DNA of 64,000 nucleotides. It comes from an uncultured Bacilli bacterium. GTDB taxonomy: Bacteria; Bacillota_I; Bacilli_A; RF39; UBA660. Numbering within the stretch: position 1 is the stretch's first letter; every line of letters begins with the position of its first letter. The notes under the pieces are model-generated. The model was not told the DNA's origin, ran no database searches, and saw nothing but the letters and a program-made list of their open reading frames with translations. The stretch is from NCBI GenBank assembly GCA_934167875.1, contig CAKPMC010000004.1, positions 44,766 through 108,765 on the forward strand, read 5' to 3'. The position numbers and the translations under genes were made by a program. Below, piece by piece: positions 56,147-64,000 of the stretch.

Positions 56147-58516
56147 ATGAATAAGAAGAAAACAATGTTATTAACATTAGTATCAATATTAACTTTAACT
56201 TTAATAACATTAGGAGTAAGCTTAGCATTCTTCAATTATATGAAGAAAGGAACAACAGAAAATAGTGTAAAAACAGGAACTATAACTTTCTTATATACTG
56301 AAGTAGATGCTAAAGGAGCAGGAATAAGTATAGAAGATGCTCTACCAATGACAGATGAGCAAGGAAAAGCTCAAACTGGAAATGGAAATGTTTTTAACTT
56401 CAAGGTAACATCAACAACTACTAAAGATGTATCAATACCATACGAAGTAACAGCAAGACAAAGTAAGGATGCAACATTAGATAATAAAATGGTAAGAATA
56501 TATCTAACTGAAGTAGATGGCAACACTGAAAAACAATTATTATTAGATAACTACAATAATTTAAATCAAACAAGCCAATCCTTAGTAAAAGCTGGAGTAA
56601 TAGAAAAAACAATCTATACAGACACCGTACCAGCAAGTAGTACTAACTATGAAAAGAATTTTAGATTAAGAATGTGGGTAGATGAAAATACTGATTTTTC
56701 ACCAGTAAAAGATGAAGATGGAAATGATACATATCCATATAACGGAAAAACATTTACTATTACTGTAAATGTATATTCAAATGGAAAAGTAGTAGTAGCA
56801 CCAACAAGTAGAAAATTAGGTGAAGCTATTAAAGAAGATAACACTTTAATAACTACAACTCCAGATTTAACTAAAACTGTTACAGCTGCAGGTGAGACTG
56901 CCGGACTTTATTCATCAACTGATACTAATAGTGGAGATGCAACATACTACTTTAGAGGTGACGTAACTAATAATAACGTTAAATTTGCTGGATTAGATTG
57001 GAAAGTAGTAAGAGTAAATGAAGATGGAACAGTAAAATTAGTATTAAAAGATAGTGCAGCAACAGCTAAATATAATGAGTTTTATTATCAAATCAAAGAT
57101 GGAATGTATTATTCTACAAGCGATGCTAAAACGATAATGGATAATTGGTATAAAGCTAATATTTCTGAGTATGGAAAGTATGTAGCATATGAAAATTACT
57201 GTGAACAAGCTAGAACAGTTCATTATTCATCACAAATTAAAAATAGTGGTACTGATGTTAAAACCTATGATACATATACACCAACCTTTAAGTGTGAAAC
57301 TGATGCTAATGGTTATGGTAATGTATATACTAAGATAGCTTTATTAACTTATGATGAAGTAGTATATGCTGGAAATACTAGAAATAATTTTGGAAATCAA
57401 TCAACTAACTATTTATACAATGAAAAAAATTCTTGGTTAATGACACCATCAGGTTATGATGATAGTTATTTTGCAGATGTATGGATGAATTATGGCAATT
57501 CTTTTTCATACAGTAATGGTGGTATTGCTTATGATTTAAGACCAGTTATAAGCTTGACTAGCGAAACTAAAGCTACAGGTACAGGAACTGAGCAAGATCC
57601 ATATGTAGTAGTAATAGATAGTGGCGATCAATCAGATAATGGAGCTTTATATGTAAACAGTGGTAGTTCATTAAATACTGAGATTATGAAGAATAAAATA
57701 ATAACTACAGCTCCAACCTTAACAAAAACAACATATCAAACAACAGAACAAGGTTTATACAAATCAATAGATACCAATAGCGGTGAACCAACATACTATT
57801 TTAGAGGTGGGGTACTAAATAACTACATTAAATTTGCTGATAGATTATGGCGTATAATTCGTATCAATGAAGATGGAACTGTTAGAATACTCATGGATGA
57901 TGTTACAGCTGACGGTACAGTTGAATTTAAAACATGGGCATCTGATTTAACACAAAAAGATATGTATTATTCAAATAGTAAATTAAAAACTACTGTAGAT
58001 AATTGGTATGCTACTAACTTACAAGCATATGATTCAAAAATAGCTACTAGTACTTTCTGTGAACAAGCTAGAGCAAGTGATTCATCATCACATATAACAG
58101 GTAGCAATGTAAACATGACATTATATAATAGTTATACCCCAAGTTTTAAATGTGAAACTGATGCTAATGGTTATGGTATTATAAATTCTAAAATTGGCTT
58201 AATAACTTATGATGAAGCAGTATTTAATGGTGGCTATAATAGTAGTGTCAATTACTTTATAACTATTGCTTATAGAGATGCTAGTGGTGCTGATAATAAT
58301 AAACAATATTGGACTATGAGCCCAGCTGGAACATATAAAGGAACAACATCTAAAGGTGATTACTATAGTCCATATGTATGGAGAATAGAAGCTATCGGTA
58401 GATTAGGAGCAGTAGAAGCAACTTCAAAACAATTTATAAGACCAGTAATAAATCTAAATAAAGATACAGTTGTAACAGGAACAGGTACTTATTCAGACCC
58501 TTATATAGTTAAATAA
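56147..58516 (+). CDS. TasA/camelysin-like exported protein with two repeat domains
   Basis: 789 residues. A hydrophobic signal (about 8-30, SLAFFNYMKKGTTENSVKTG) and the following beta domain to about 235 resemble TasA/CalY substrates of SipW-type signal peptidases. Two similar modules of about 250 residues follow, each opening with DTNSG-x2-TYYFRG, having a W-(K/R)-(V/I)-(V/I)-R-(V/I)-NEDGTV strand and ending in TGTG-x4-DPY. They are related to the modules in the protein at 1543. No anchor follows. Likely a matrix, fibre or surface-display protein. Confidence 0.8.
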   Translation: MNKKKTMLLTLVSILTLTLITLGVSLAFFNYMKKGTTENSVKTGTITFLYTEVDAKGAGISIEDALPMTDEQGKAQTGNGNVFNFKVTSTTTKDVSIPYEVTARQSKDATLDNKMVRIYLTEVDGNTEKQLLLDNYNNLNQTSQSLVKAGVIEKTIYTDTVPASSTNYEKNFRLRMWVDENTDFSPVKDEDGNDTYPYNGKTFTITVNVYSNGKVVVAPTSRKLGEAIKEDNTLITTTPDLTKTVTAAGETAGLYSSTDTNSGDATYYFRGDVTNNNVKFAGLDWKVVRVNEDGTVKLVLKDSAATAKYNEFYYQIKDGMYYSTSDAKTIMDNWYKANISEYGKYVAYENYCEQARTVHYSSQIKNSGTDVKTYDTYTPTFKCETDANGYGNVYTKIALLTYDEVVYAGNTRNNFGNQSTNYLYNEKNSWLMTPSGYDDSYFADVWMNYGNSFSYSNGGIAYDLRPVISLTSETKATGTGTEQDPYVVVIDSGDQSDNGALYVNSGSSLNTEIMKNKIITTAPTLTKTTYQTTEQGLYKSIDTNSGEPTYYFRGGVLNNYIKFADRLWRIIRINEDGTVRILMDDVTADGTVEFKTWASDLTQKDMYYSNSKLKTTVDNWYATNLQAYDSKIATSTFCEQARASDSSSHITGSNVNMTLYNSYTPSFKCETDANGYGIINSKIGLITYDEAVFNGGYNSSVNYFITIAYRDASGADNNKQYWTMSPAGTYKGTTSKGDYYSPYVWRIEAIGRLGAVEATSKQFIRPVINLNKDTVVTGTGTYSDPYIVK

Positions 58517-58548
58517 TGTATAAATATTTACATAAATTTACATTTAAT

Positions 58549-58577
58549 AAGATTATTCATATGAATAATCTTTTTTC
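58549..58577 (+). terminator. Intrinsic terminator after the TasA-like gene
   Basis: 24-base palindrome (arms AAGATTATTCAT and ATGAATAATCTT) followed by Ts. Confidence 0.8.
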
Positions 58578-58578
58578 A

Positions 58579-58587
58579 TGATATAAT
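58579..58587 (+). promoter_or_regulatory. Extended -10 promoter of the rlmN-prpC-prkC-rsgA-rpe cluster
   Basis: TG-A-TATAAT directly after the terminator T-run, 27 bases before ATG 58614; AGGTGAT precedes the start. Confidence 0.65.
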
Positions 58588-58613
58588 TATTTTATGTATA
58601 AGCAGGTGATAAC

Positions 58614-59636
58614 ATGAAAAATAATGTATACAATCTAACCCTAAAAGATTGGGAAGAATATTTTATAAATAAAAATGATAAAAAGTTTAAAGGTCAACAA
58701 GTATTTGATTGGTTATACCGTAAAAGAGTAGCATCGTTTGATGATATGACTAACATCAAAAAAGAAGTAATTGATATGCTTAAAAATGACTTTGATATTA
58801 AAACTGTTTCTATTACCAAAGTAGAACGTGATGTTGATGTTAATAAATATTTATTTAAGTTAAAAGATGATGAAAAAGTAGAAGCTGTACTTATGAACCA
58901 TTTGTATGGAAATAGTTTATGTATTTCTACTCAAGTTGGCTGTAATATGGGATGCAAGTTTTGCGAAAGTGGTCGCCTTAAAAAAGTACGTAATCTAGAA
59001 ACTCATGAAATGATAGAACAGATTCTTCTGGTTGAGGAAGAATGTGGTAAAAGAATTAGTCATGTTGTAGTAATGGGTATTGGTGAACCTTTTGACAACT
59101 ATGATAATTTAGTAAGATTCATTGAAATAATAAATAATCCTAAAGGTTTAGAACTAGGTAGCCGCCACATAACAGTTTCAACATGTGGAGTAGTTCCTAA
59201 AATAAAAGAGTTTATGAAATTACCATATCAAGTAAATCTAGCTATTAGTCTTCATGCCCCAAATAATGAAATAAGAAATACTATCATGCCAATTAATAAA
59301 GCTTATCCAATCGAGGTATTAATGGCTACTCTAAATGAATATATTAAAGAAACTAATCGTCGTGTGACTTTCGAATATATTTTATTAGATGGAGTAAATG
59401 ATACAGCTGAATGTGCTCAAGAACTAGCTAATTTAGTAAAGGGCATGAACTGCTATATTAACTTAATTCCATATAATGAAACAAATAATATTTCATATAA
59501 ACGCACAAAATCTTTAAATATTTCTAAATTTTATGATATACTAAAGAAGAATAGAATTAACGTAACCATAAGAAGAGAATATGGTAGTAATATTAGTGCA
59601 GCTTGTGGGCAACTTAGAAGCAAAAAGGAGGACTAG
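58614..59636 (+). CDS. rlmN: RlmN dual-specificity rRNA/tRNA C2-adenine methyltransferase
   Basis: 340 residues. Radical-SAM cluster CxxxCxxC at Cys110, Cys114, Cys117 (GCNMGCKFCE), Glu90 region KVEAVLM, GIGEPFDNY, and the resolving Cys331 in SAACGQL. It methylates A2503 of 23S rRNA and A37 of some tRNAs. The ribosome site of prpC (AAAGGAGG) lies in its last codons. Confidence 0.96.
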   Translation: MKNNVYNLTLKDWEEYFINKNDKKFKGQQVFDWLYRKRVASFDDMTNIKKEVIDMLKNDFDIKTVSITKVERDVDVNKYLFKLKDDEKVEAVLMNHLYGNSLCISTQVGCNMGCKFCESGRLKKVRNLETHEMIEQILLVEEECGKRISHVVVMGIGEPFDNYDNLVRFIEIINNPKGLELGSRHITVSTCGVVPKIKEFMKLPYQVNLAISLHAPNNEIRNTIMPINKAYPIEVLMATLNEYIKETNRRVTFEYILLDGVNDTAECAQELANLVKGMNCYINLIPYNETNNISYKRTKSLNISKFYDILKKNRINVTIRREYGSNISAACGQLRSKKED

Positions 59637-59637
59637 C

Positions 59638-60402
59638 ATGAATATGAAATCATTTTATTTAACGGATGCTGGTAAAGTAAGAAGTCATAATGAAGATAGC
59701 GTTATCATAGTAAGAAACAAAGATGATGAATATTTACTTGCTGTAGCTGATGGTATGGGTGGCCATCGTTGTGGTGAAGTTGCATCATCAATTGCTATTA
59801 GTTATTTAGGGAAACATTTTCAAGATACATTTTTAAACTTAAATAAAGAAGAAGCTGTTGATTGGATAAGAAAAGCCGTTGATGAAATAAATAGTCTAAT
59901 CTTTAAACATGTAGCAGAACATCCTGAGAGTAAAGGTATGGGAACTACTTTGGTATTAGCTATTAGTACTAAAGATTATGTTTTATACGGTAATATTGGT
60001 GATTCAAGTGGCTTTGCTATGAAAAATGGTCATATCCATAAAATAACTTATGATCATACTTTAGTAAATTTGTTAGTAACTGCAGGTGAATTAACAGAAG
60101 AAGAAGCTAAAGATCATCCAAAACGTAATGTTTTAATGAAAGCACTCGGTGCTAATAATCCAATTGAAATAGATATTTTTGATTGTGATATTGATATAAC
60201 AGATATATTTTTATGTAGTGATGGACTTACTAATATGCTTGATCCTGAGAGTATAGAAAGAGTATTATTAAGTGATTATGAAATAGAAGATAAAGTAATA
60301 AGATTAATGAAGAAAGCTATTAATCGTGGAGGAACTGATAATATTAGCATTGCTTATTTAGAAAGATCTCCAAAAGAAGTAGAAAAAGAGGGTGAAGAAT
60401 AA
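59638..60402 (+). CDS. prpC: PP2C-type protein phosphatase (PrpC/Stp)
   Basis: 254 residues from ATG 59638 (AAAGGAGG upstream), one base after the rlmN stop. PPM signature residues: TDAGKVRSHNEDS, VADGMGGHRCGEVAS, GDSSGFAMKNG, and LCSDGLTNML and GGTDNISIAY, with metal-binding Asp residues throughout. It removes phosphate from PrkC and its targets. The stop overlaps the prkC ATG by one base (TAATG). Confidence 0.95.
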   Translation: MNMKSFYLTDAGKVRSHNEDSVIIVRNKDDEYLLAVADGMGGHRCGEVASSIAISYLGKHFQDTFLNLNKEEAVDWIRKAVDEINSLIFKHVAEHPESKGMGTTLVLAISTKDYVLYGNIGDSSGFAMKNGHIHKITYDHTLVNLLVTAGELTEEEAKDHPKRNVLMKALGANNPIEIDIFDCDIDITDIFLCSDGLTNMLDPESIERVLLSDYEIEDKVIRLMKKAINRGGTDNISIAYLERSPKEVEKEGEE

Positions 60403-62186
60403 TGATCGAAAAGGGGCAGAAAATTAATGATCGTTATGAGGTTATTAAAAGTATAGGCGAAGGTGGTATGGCTAATGTTTATTTAGCTTATGACACAATT
60501 TTAGATAGAAGAGTAGCAGTTAAAGTTTTAAGAGGCGACTTATCAAATGATGAAAAATTCGTAAGACGTTTTCAAAGAGAAGCATTATCAGCATCAAGTT
60601 TATCACATCCTAATATTGTAGAAATGTATGATGTTGGTGAAGATAATGGTATTTATTATATTGTTATGGAGTATATTGAAGGTGTTACTTTAAAACAATT
60701 AATAAAAAAACGTGGTGCCTTAACTTTAAGTGAAGCAATTGATATTATGCTTCAAATCACTGATGGTATTAGTCAAGCTCATGATAGTTATATAATTCAT
60801 AGAGATTTAAAACCTCAGAATATTATGATTAAAGAAGATGGCACCATTAAAATAACTGATTTTGGTATTGCCATGGCTTTAAATTCAACGCAGCTTACTC
60901 AAACCAATTCTGTAATGGGTAGCGTTCACTACTTACCACCAGAACAAGCAAGTGGTAAAGGATCAACTATTCGTAGTGATATTTATTCAATGGGAATATT
61001 ATTCTATGAAATATTAACAGGAAGTCTTCCTTTTAAAGGTGATAATGCTGTTGAAATAGCTTTAAAACAAATGCGTGATGAAATTCCTAGTGTTCGTAAA
61101 AAGAACCCTGCTATTCCACAAAGTGTTGAAAATGTAATTATTAAAGCAACAGCTAAAAATCCTAAAAACCGTTATAGTGATGCTAAAGAAATGCATGCTG
61201 ATCTATTAACAGTTTTAAATGATGATAGGGTTAATGAGCCTAAAATAACTTTTAAATATCCTGAGCACGAAGTAGATGAAAATACTAAAACTATTTCTGT
61301 GGTTAAGAAAAAAACTGAAGAACAATTAAAAGATGATAAAAAAGATAGTGAAGTAGCATCAGTTATTTCCAAGGATGATAAAACTATTAAGAATACAAAT
61401 AAAATAATTTGGATTTTAGCTGGTATTTTCTCAGTACTACTAGTAGTATTATTATCAGTATTCTTCGTTGTTCCATACTTTACTAAAATTCCAGATATTA
61501 AAGTTCCAGATGTTAGCAAGTTAACTGTAGTAGAAGCAGAAGAAAAACTAAAAAAAGCTGGTTTTGAAGTAGGACTTGAAACAATTAAAGAAGAAAATGA
61601 AGAAATAGAAAAAGGTAAAGTAATTAAAACAGAACCACAAGCTGAAAGATCAATCAAAAAAGGTAGTGTAATAACTATTTATGAATCATTAGGAAAAGAA
61701 ACATATAAGATAGAAGATTATAAAGGTTCTAATTATATTGAGATTAAAACAGAACTAGAAAAAGTATACGGTCTAGAGGTAACAATAGAGAAAAAAGATG
61801 TAGATACAATTGATGAATATAATGAACAGGAAATTATAGATCAAAGTATAGCTCCTGGTACTGTTGTAGCTAAAGGGGATTCTATTACTTTATATATTCC
61901 AAATACTATTGATGGCTATCCAAATATGGTAGATGATGGTTGGACAGTTGAAGATGTTGAAGCTTTTTGTACTAAGTATAGTATAACTTTAAAAATTGAT
62001 TATGAAGAAACAACTCAATATGAAGAAGGAACTTTAATTAGTCAATCTCGTTCACCTAAAACACCAGTTGTTAAAGGTTCAAACTTAAAAATAGTGGTTG
62101 CTAAAAAACCGGAAATTTCACCAACACCAACACCTACTGAAACACCGGAAGCAAATAATAATGAAACAGAAACAAACAATCAATAA
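60402..62186 (+). CDS. prkC: PASTA-domain Ser/Thr protein kinase (PrkC/IreK/Stk)
   Basis: 594 residues. Kinase domain 1-270 with GEGGMANV (19-26), catalytic Lys41, HRDLKPQN (133-140) and DFG (153-155). A membrane helix lies at about 335-356, then three PASTA units: PDVSKLTVVEAEEKLKKAGF, DYKGSNYIEIKTELEKVYGL and PNMVDDGWTVEDVEAFC, and a Thr/Pro-rich end. PASTA domains sense muropeptide/lipid II. Known targets include IreB (gene at 38186). Length is slightly short because of the repeat number. Confidence 0.96.
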   Translation: MIEKGQKINDRYEVIKSIGEGGMANVYLAYDTILDRRVAVKVLRGDLSNDEKFVRRFQREALSASSLSHPNIVEMYDVGEDNGIYYIVMEYIEGVTLKQLIKKRGALTLSEAIDIMLQITDGISQAHDSYIIHRDLKPQNIMIKEDGTIKITDFGIAMALNSTQLTQTNSVMGSVHYLPPEQASGKGSTIRSDIYSMGILFYEILTGSLPFKGDNAVEIALKQMRDEIPSVRKKNPAIPQSVENVIIKATAKNPKNRYSDAKEMHADLLTVLNDDRVNEPKITFKYPEHEVDENTKTISVVKKKTEEQLKDDKKDSEVASVISKDDKTIKNTNKIIWILAGIFSVLLVVLLSVFFVVPYFTKIPDIKVPDVSKLTVVEAEEKLKKAGFEVGLETIKEENEEIEKGKVIKTEPQAERSIKKGSVITIYESLGKETYKIEDYKGSNYIEIKTELEKVYGLEVTIEKKDVDTIDEYNEQEIIDQSIAPGTVVAKGDSITLYIPNTIDGYPNMVDDGWTVEDVEAFCTKYSITLKIDYEETTQYEEGTLISQSRSPKTPVVKGSNLKIVVAKKPEISPTPTPTETPEANNNETETNNQ

Positions 62187-62209
62187 TAAAAATCTTTTTG
62201 GGGGACAAT

Positions 62210-63037
62210 ATGACAGGACAAATTGTTAAAATACTTAGTAATTTATATTTTGTTAATAGTAATGGTAATATTTATGAATGCCATTCAAGAGGAAAATTTC
62301 GTAATCAAAACATTACGCCAACAGTAGGCGATTACGTTAAATTTGATGAGAAAAACTGTTATATACTAGAAATATTGCCAAGAAAAAATAGTCTTATTAG
62401 ACCCTTAGTAAGTAATATAGATCAGGCTTTTATAGTTACAAGCTGTAAAAGTCCTGATTTTTCTGCTAATTTATTAGATAAATTACTAGTAGTGTTAGAA
62501 TTTAATAATATAAAGCCAGTAATTTGCTTTACTAAAAGAGATTTATTAACTAAATCTGAGTTAAAAGAAATAAAACAAGTAAAAAAATACTATCAAAGTA
62601 TTGGCTATACTACATTATGGAATACTAACTTATTCCGTATTAAAAGATTATTTAAGAATAAAACTACTGTTTTTACTGGTCAAACTGGAGCAGGAAAGAG
62701 TTCATTACTAAATAAAATAGCTCCCAAGTTAAAGCTAGAAACAGGAGAAATTTCTAAAGCTTTAGGACGTGGTAAACATACAACTCGCCATGTTGAACTA
62801 ATTGAACTATATCATGGTAAAGTTTTAGATACACCAGGTTTCTCATCAATTGATTTTAGTGATATGGATAATCTAGATATCAGAAATAGTTTTATTGAAT
62901 TTCCTAAATATAATTGTCCTTATCATGACTGTATGCATACAAAAGAAAAGGATTGCCTAGTAAAACAAGCAGCTCAAACTAATAAAATGTTAGCTGAAAG
63001 ACTTACTAACTATCAGAAATTTATAAATAGAAAGTAG
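62210..63037 (+). CDS. rsgA: RsgA small ribosomal subunit maturation GTPase
   Basis: 275 residues from ATG 62210 (GGGGGA upstream). OB domain to about 65, then a circularly permuted GTPase: G4 TKRD, G1 GQTGAGKSS and G3 DTPG in the order G4-G1-G3, and a C-terminal zinc site with CPYHDCMH and DCLV. It checks 30S subunit maturation. In the conserved prpC-prkC-rsgA-rpe order. Confidence 0.96.
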   Translation: MTGQIVKILSNLYFVNSNGNIYECHSRGKFRNQNITPTVGDYVKFDEKNCYILEILPRKNSLIRPLVSNIDQAFIVTSCKSPDFSANLLDKLLVVLEFNNIKPVICFTKRDLLTKSELKEIKQVKKYYQSIGYTTLWNTNLFRIKRLFKNKTTVFTGQTGAGKSSLLNKIAPKLKLETGEISKALGRGKHTTRHVELIELYHGKVLDTPGFSSIDFSDMDNLDIRNSFIEFPKYNCPYHDCMHTKEKDCLVKQAAQTNKMLAERLTNYQKFINRK

Positions 63038-63044
63038 TGATAAT

Positions 63045-63674
63045 ATGAAAATATCAGCATCAATTTTATCTAGTAAAAAAATAGATGTAGCCGTAAAAGA
63101 ACTATCATTAACTGATGTTGACTACATCCATGTTGATTTTATTGATGATACTTTTATTAATGGTAAAAAGATACCGTTTCGTAAATTAAAAAAAATTAGT
63201 AAATATTCACCAAAAAGATTAGATATTCATTTAATGACTAGTAATATCAAAAAATATATAAAAAAATTTGCTTCTCTAAATGCTGAATATATTACATTTC
63301 ACATAGAAGCAACTGATAAAGTAGAGGAGTTAATAGAATTAATTCATAACTATGGAATTCATGCTGGTCTAGCCATTAATCCAGAAACTGATATTGAAAA
63401 AGTAAAACCATATCTAAATGATATTGATTTAGTTTTAATTATGAGTGTAAATCCTGGCTATGGTGGTCAATCTTTTATTCCAGAAACAGTGGAAAAAGTA
63501 AAAACTTTACGTGAGTATCTAAATAAAGAAAAACTAAAAGTATTAATTAATGTCGATGGTGGTATTAATAATGAAACCTCTAATGAAGTTAAAAAATATG
63601 TTGATATAATGGTATCAGGATCATATATAACTAATAGTGATAACTTTCAAGAAAAAATATCTTCTTTAAGATAA
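63045..63674 (+). CDS. rpe: Ribulose-phosphate 3-epimerase
   Basis: 209 residues, TIM barrel. SILSS at the start, YIHVDFIDDTF (metal-binding His and Asp), DIHLMTSN, MSVNPGYGGQSFIPE and LINVDGGIN are the family motifs; the usual VMDG loop reads FIDD. It interconverts ribulose 5-phosphate and xylulose 5-phosphate in the pentose phosphate pathway. Starts seven bases after rsgA, last gene of the cluster. Confidence 0.93.
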   Translation: MKISASILSSKKIDVAVKELSLTDVDYIHVDFIDDTFINGKKIPFRKLKKISKYSPKRLDIHLMTSNIKKYIKKFASLNAEYITFHIEATDKVEELIELIHNYGIHAGLAINPETDIEKVKPYLNDIDLVLIMSVNPGYGGQSFIPETVEKVKTLREYLNKEKLKVLINVDGGINNETSNEVKKYVDIMVSGSYITNSDNFQEKISSLR

Positions 63675-63740
63675 ATAGGTATTTATTATAGTAGATATCA
63701 TACTCCTTAAATATAATATATTGAAAGGAGTGTTGATACT

Positions 63741-63908
63741 ATGTATGGATATGGATACCCTTATCCAGCTTATCCAGTATATGGTTACCAGGCTAATGGT
63801 GGGAATGACGGATTCGGTACTGGTTGGTGGGCTATAATAATAGTTATATTCGTTATTTTCTTCCTATTCTGGGGAGCAGGTTCAAGTAGAGGAAAAGGAG
63901 TTTGCTAA
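63741..63908 (+). CDS. Small Tyr/Gly-rich membrane peptide (YjcZ-like)
   Basis: 55 residues: MYGYGYPYPAYPVYGYQ, a Gly/Asn linker, then one hydrophobic helix (about 29-47, GWWAIIIVIFVIFFLFWG) and a short basic end with a final Cys. Composition and layout resemble the YjcZ/spore-associated small peptides of Bacilli; function unknown. AAAGGAG precedes the ATG, TATAAT at 63712 is a plausible -10, and the stop is inside a terminator, so a real monocistronic gene is likely. Confidence 0.75.
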   Translation: MYGYGYPYPAYPVYGYQANGGNDGFGTGWWAIIIVIFVIFFLFWGAGSSRGKGVC

Positions 63909-63918
63909 CTCCTTTTTT
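63893..63918 (+). terminator. Intrinsic terminator containing the small peptide's stop codon
   Basis: 10-bp perfect stem AAAAGGAGTT / AACTCCTTTT, loop TGCT, then TT. Confidence 0.85.
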
Positions 63919-63986
63919 AATACGATAATTTATAATAACAAGTGCAACACTTGAAGTATTAATAAAAAAAGTTCATATATTACTCA

Positions 63987-63995
63987 TGATATAAT
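63987..63995 (+). promoter_or_regulatory. Extended -10 promoter for a gene beyond the window
   Basis: TG-A-TATAAT, ends 5 bases before the window edge. Confidence 0.5.
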
Positions 63996-64000
63996 GTTGG

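Noticed and set aside
61172..61657. Antisense 161-residue frame within prkC
   Set aside because: It is a low-complexity mirror of the PASTA region with no ribosome site; the sense frame is a certain gene. The same holds for the other minus-strand frames inside + genes.
63939..63953. Perfect CAAGTG/CACTTG hairpin as a second terminator
   Set aside because: There is no T-run after it on either strand; possibly an operator for the next gene, but the target lies outside the window.
1..64000. Mycoplasma-type code with TGA as tryptophan
   Set aside because: Tryptophan is encoded by TGG throughout and TGA ends several genes at coupled junctions (16705, 19695, 54334).

Overview
The window is very AT-rich, read with the standard bacterial code (TGA is a real stop, for example in the ATGA and TGATG gene junctions at 16705, 19694 and 54333), and is almost all coding on the + strand. 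Sortase, lipoboxes, LspA, SpoIID-type enzymes, a PASTA kinase, IreB and a TasA-like protein point to a monoderm Firmicute. Bacilli-type gene orders (ireB-ruvX-yrzB-mltG-yrrM-U32-U32; lspA-rluD; priA/fmt; rlmN-prpC-prkC-rsgA-rpe) suggest class Bacilli, most likely an uncultured gut lineage of the RF39/Erysipelotrichales type. The taxonomy is inference.

Region 1 (1-27.3 kb) is one long envelope-machine locus. It opens with a truncated polytopic membrane protein, a surface protein with an Ig-like domain, and a class B-like sortase. From 4190 come a 970-residue cysteine-rich secreted protein, a Tad-pilus core (pseudopilin-like protein, CpaB/SAF protein, TadA/CpaF ATPase, TadB, TadC, a GT-C glycosyltransferase, a 61-residue pilin-like protein, TadE-like protein, TadZ/CpaE-like protein), and then directly a type IV secretion core: two VirB2/TrbC-like proteins, VirB6/TrbL-like protein, PrgI/VirB3-like protein, a stand-alone VirB4-N-like protein, VirB4, a SpoIID+NlpC/P60 cell-wall hydrolase, a lipoprotein and a VirD4 coupling ATPase. 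No relaxase, integrase or prepilin peptidase is visible. This Tad/T4SS hybrid is the most notable system in the window: a predicted envelope-spanning apparatus with two motor systems and its own wall-opening enzyme.

Region 2 (27.3-38.1 kb) holds a rhodanese, a VanZ-RDD membrane protein, an Rpn-type nuclease with a duplicated 3' end, TypA/BipA, lspA-rluD, a rhomboid protease, and a very large type-IV-pilin-like protein with a cysteine-rich tail. Region 3 (38.1-44.6 kb) is the ireB-ruvX-yrzB-mltG-O-methyltransferase-U32 cluster, interrupted by a DUF1016/YhcG-type nuclease and a small lipoprotein. Region 4 (44.6-47.6 kb, minus strand) has three genes of the 2-hydroxyacyl-CoA dehydratase/activase superfamily, split where many relatives are fused. 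Region 5 (47.7-64 kb) has a Bro-N protein, priA, a SpoIID-like protein, two membrane proteins, fmt, a TasA-like surface protein, rlmN-prpC-prkC-rsgA-rpe and a 55-residue YjcZ-like peptide gene.

Transcription signals are clear: many promoters are extended -10 elements (TGNTATAAT) with no good -35, and intrinsic terminators are short perfect hairpins that often include the stop codon. Two accessory genes 19 kb apart (Rpn nuclease and Bro-N protein) share a nearly identical 35-bp upstream element. No tRNA, rRNA, CRISPR array or insertion sequence was seen, and no gap between genes exceeds 300 bases.
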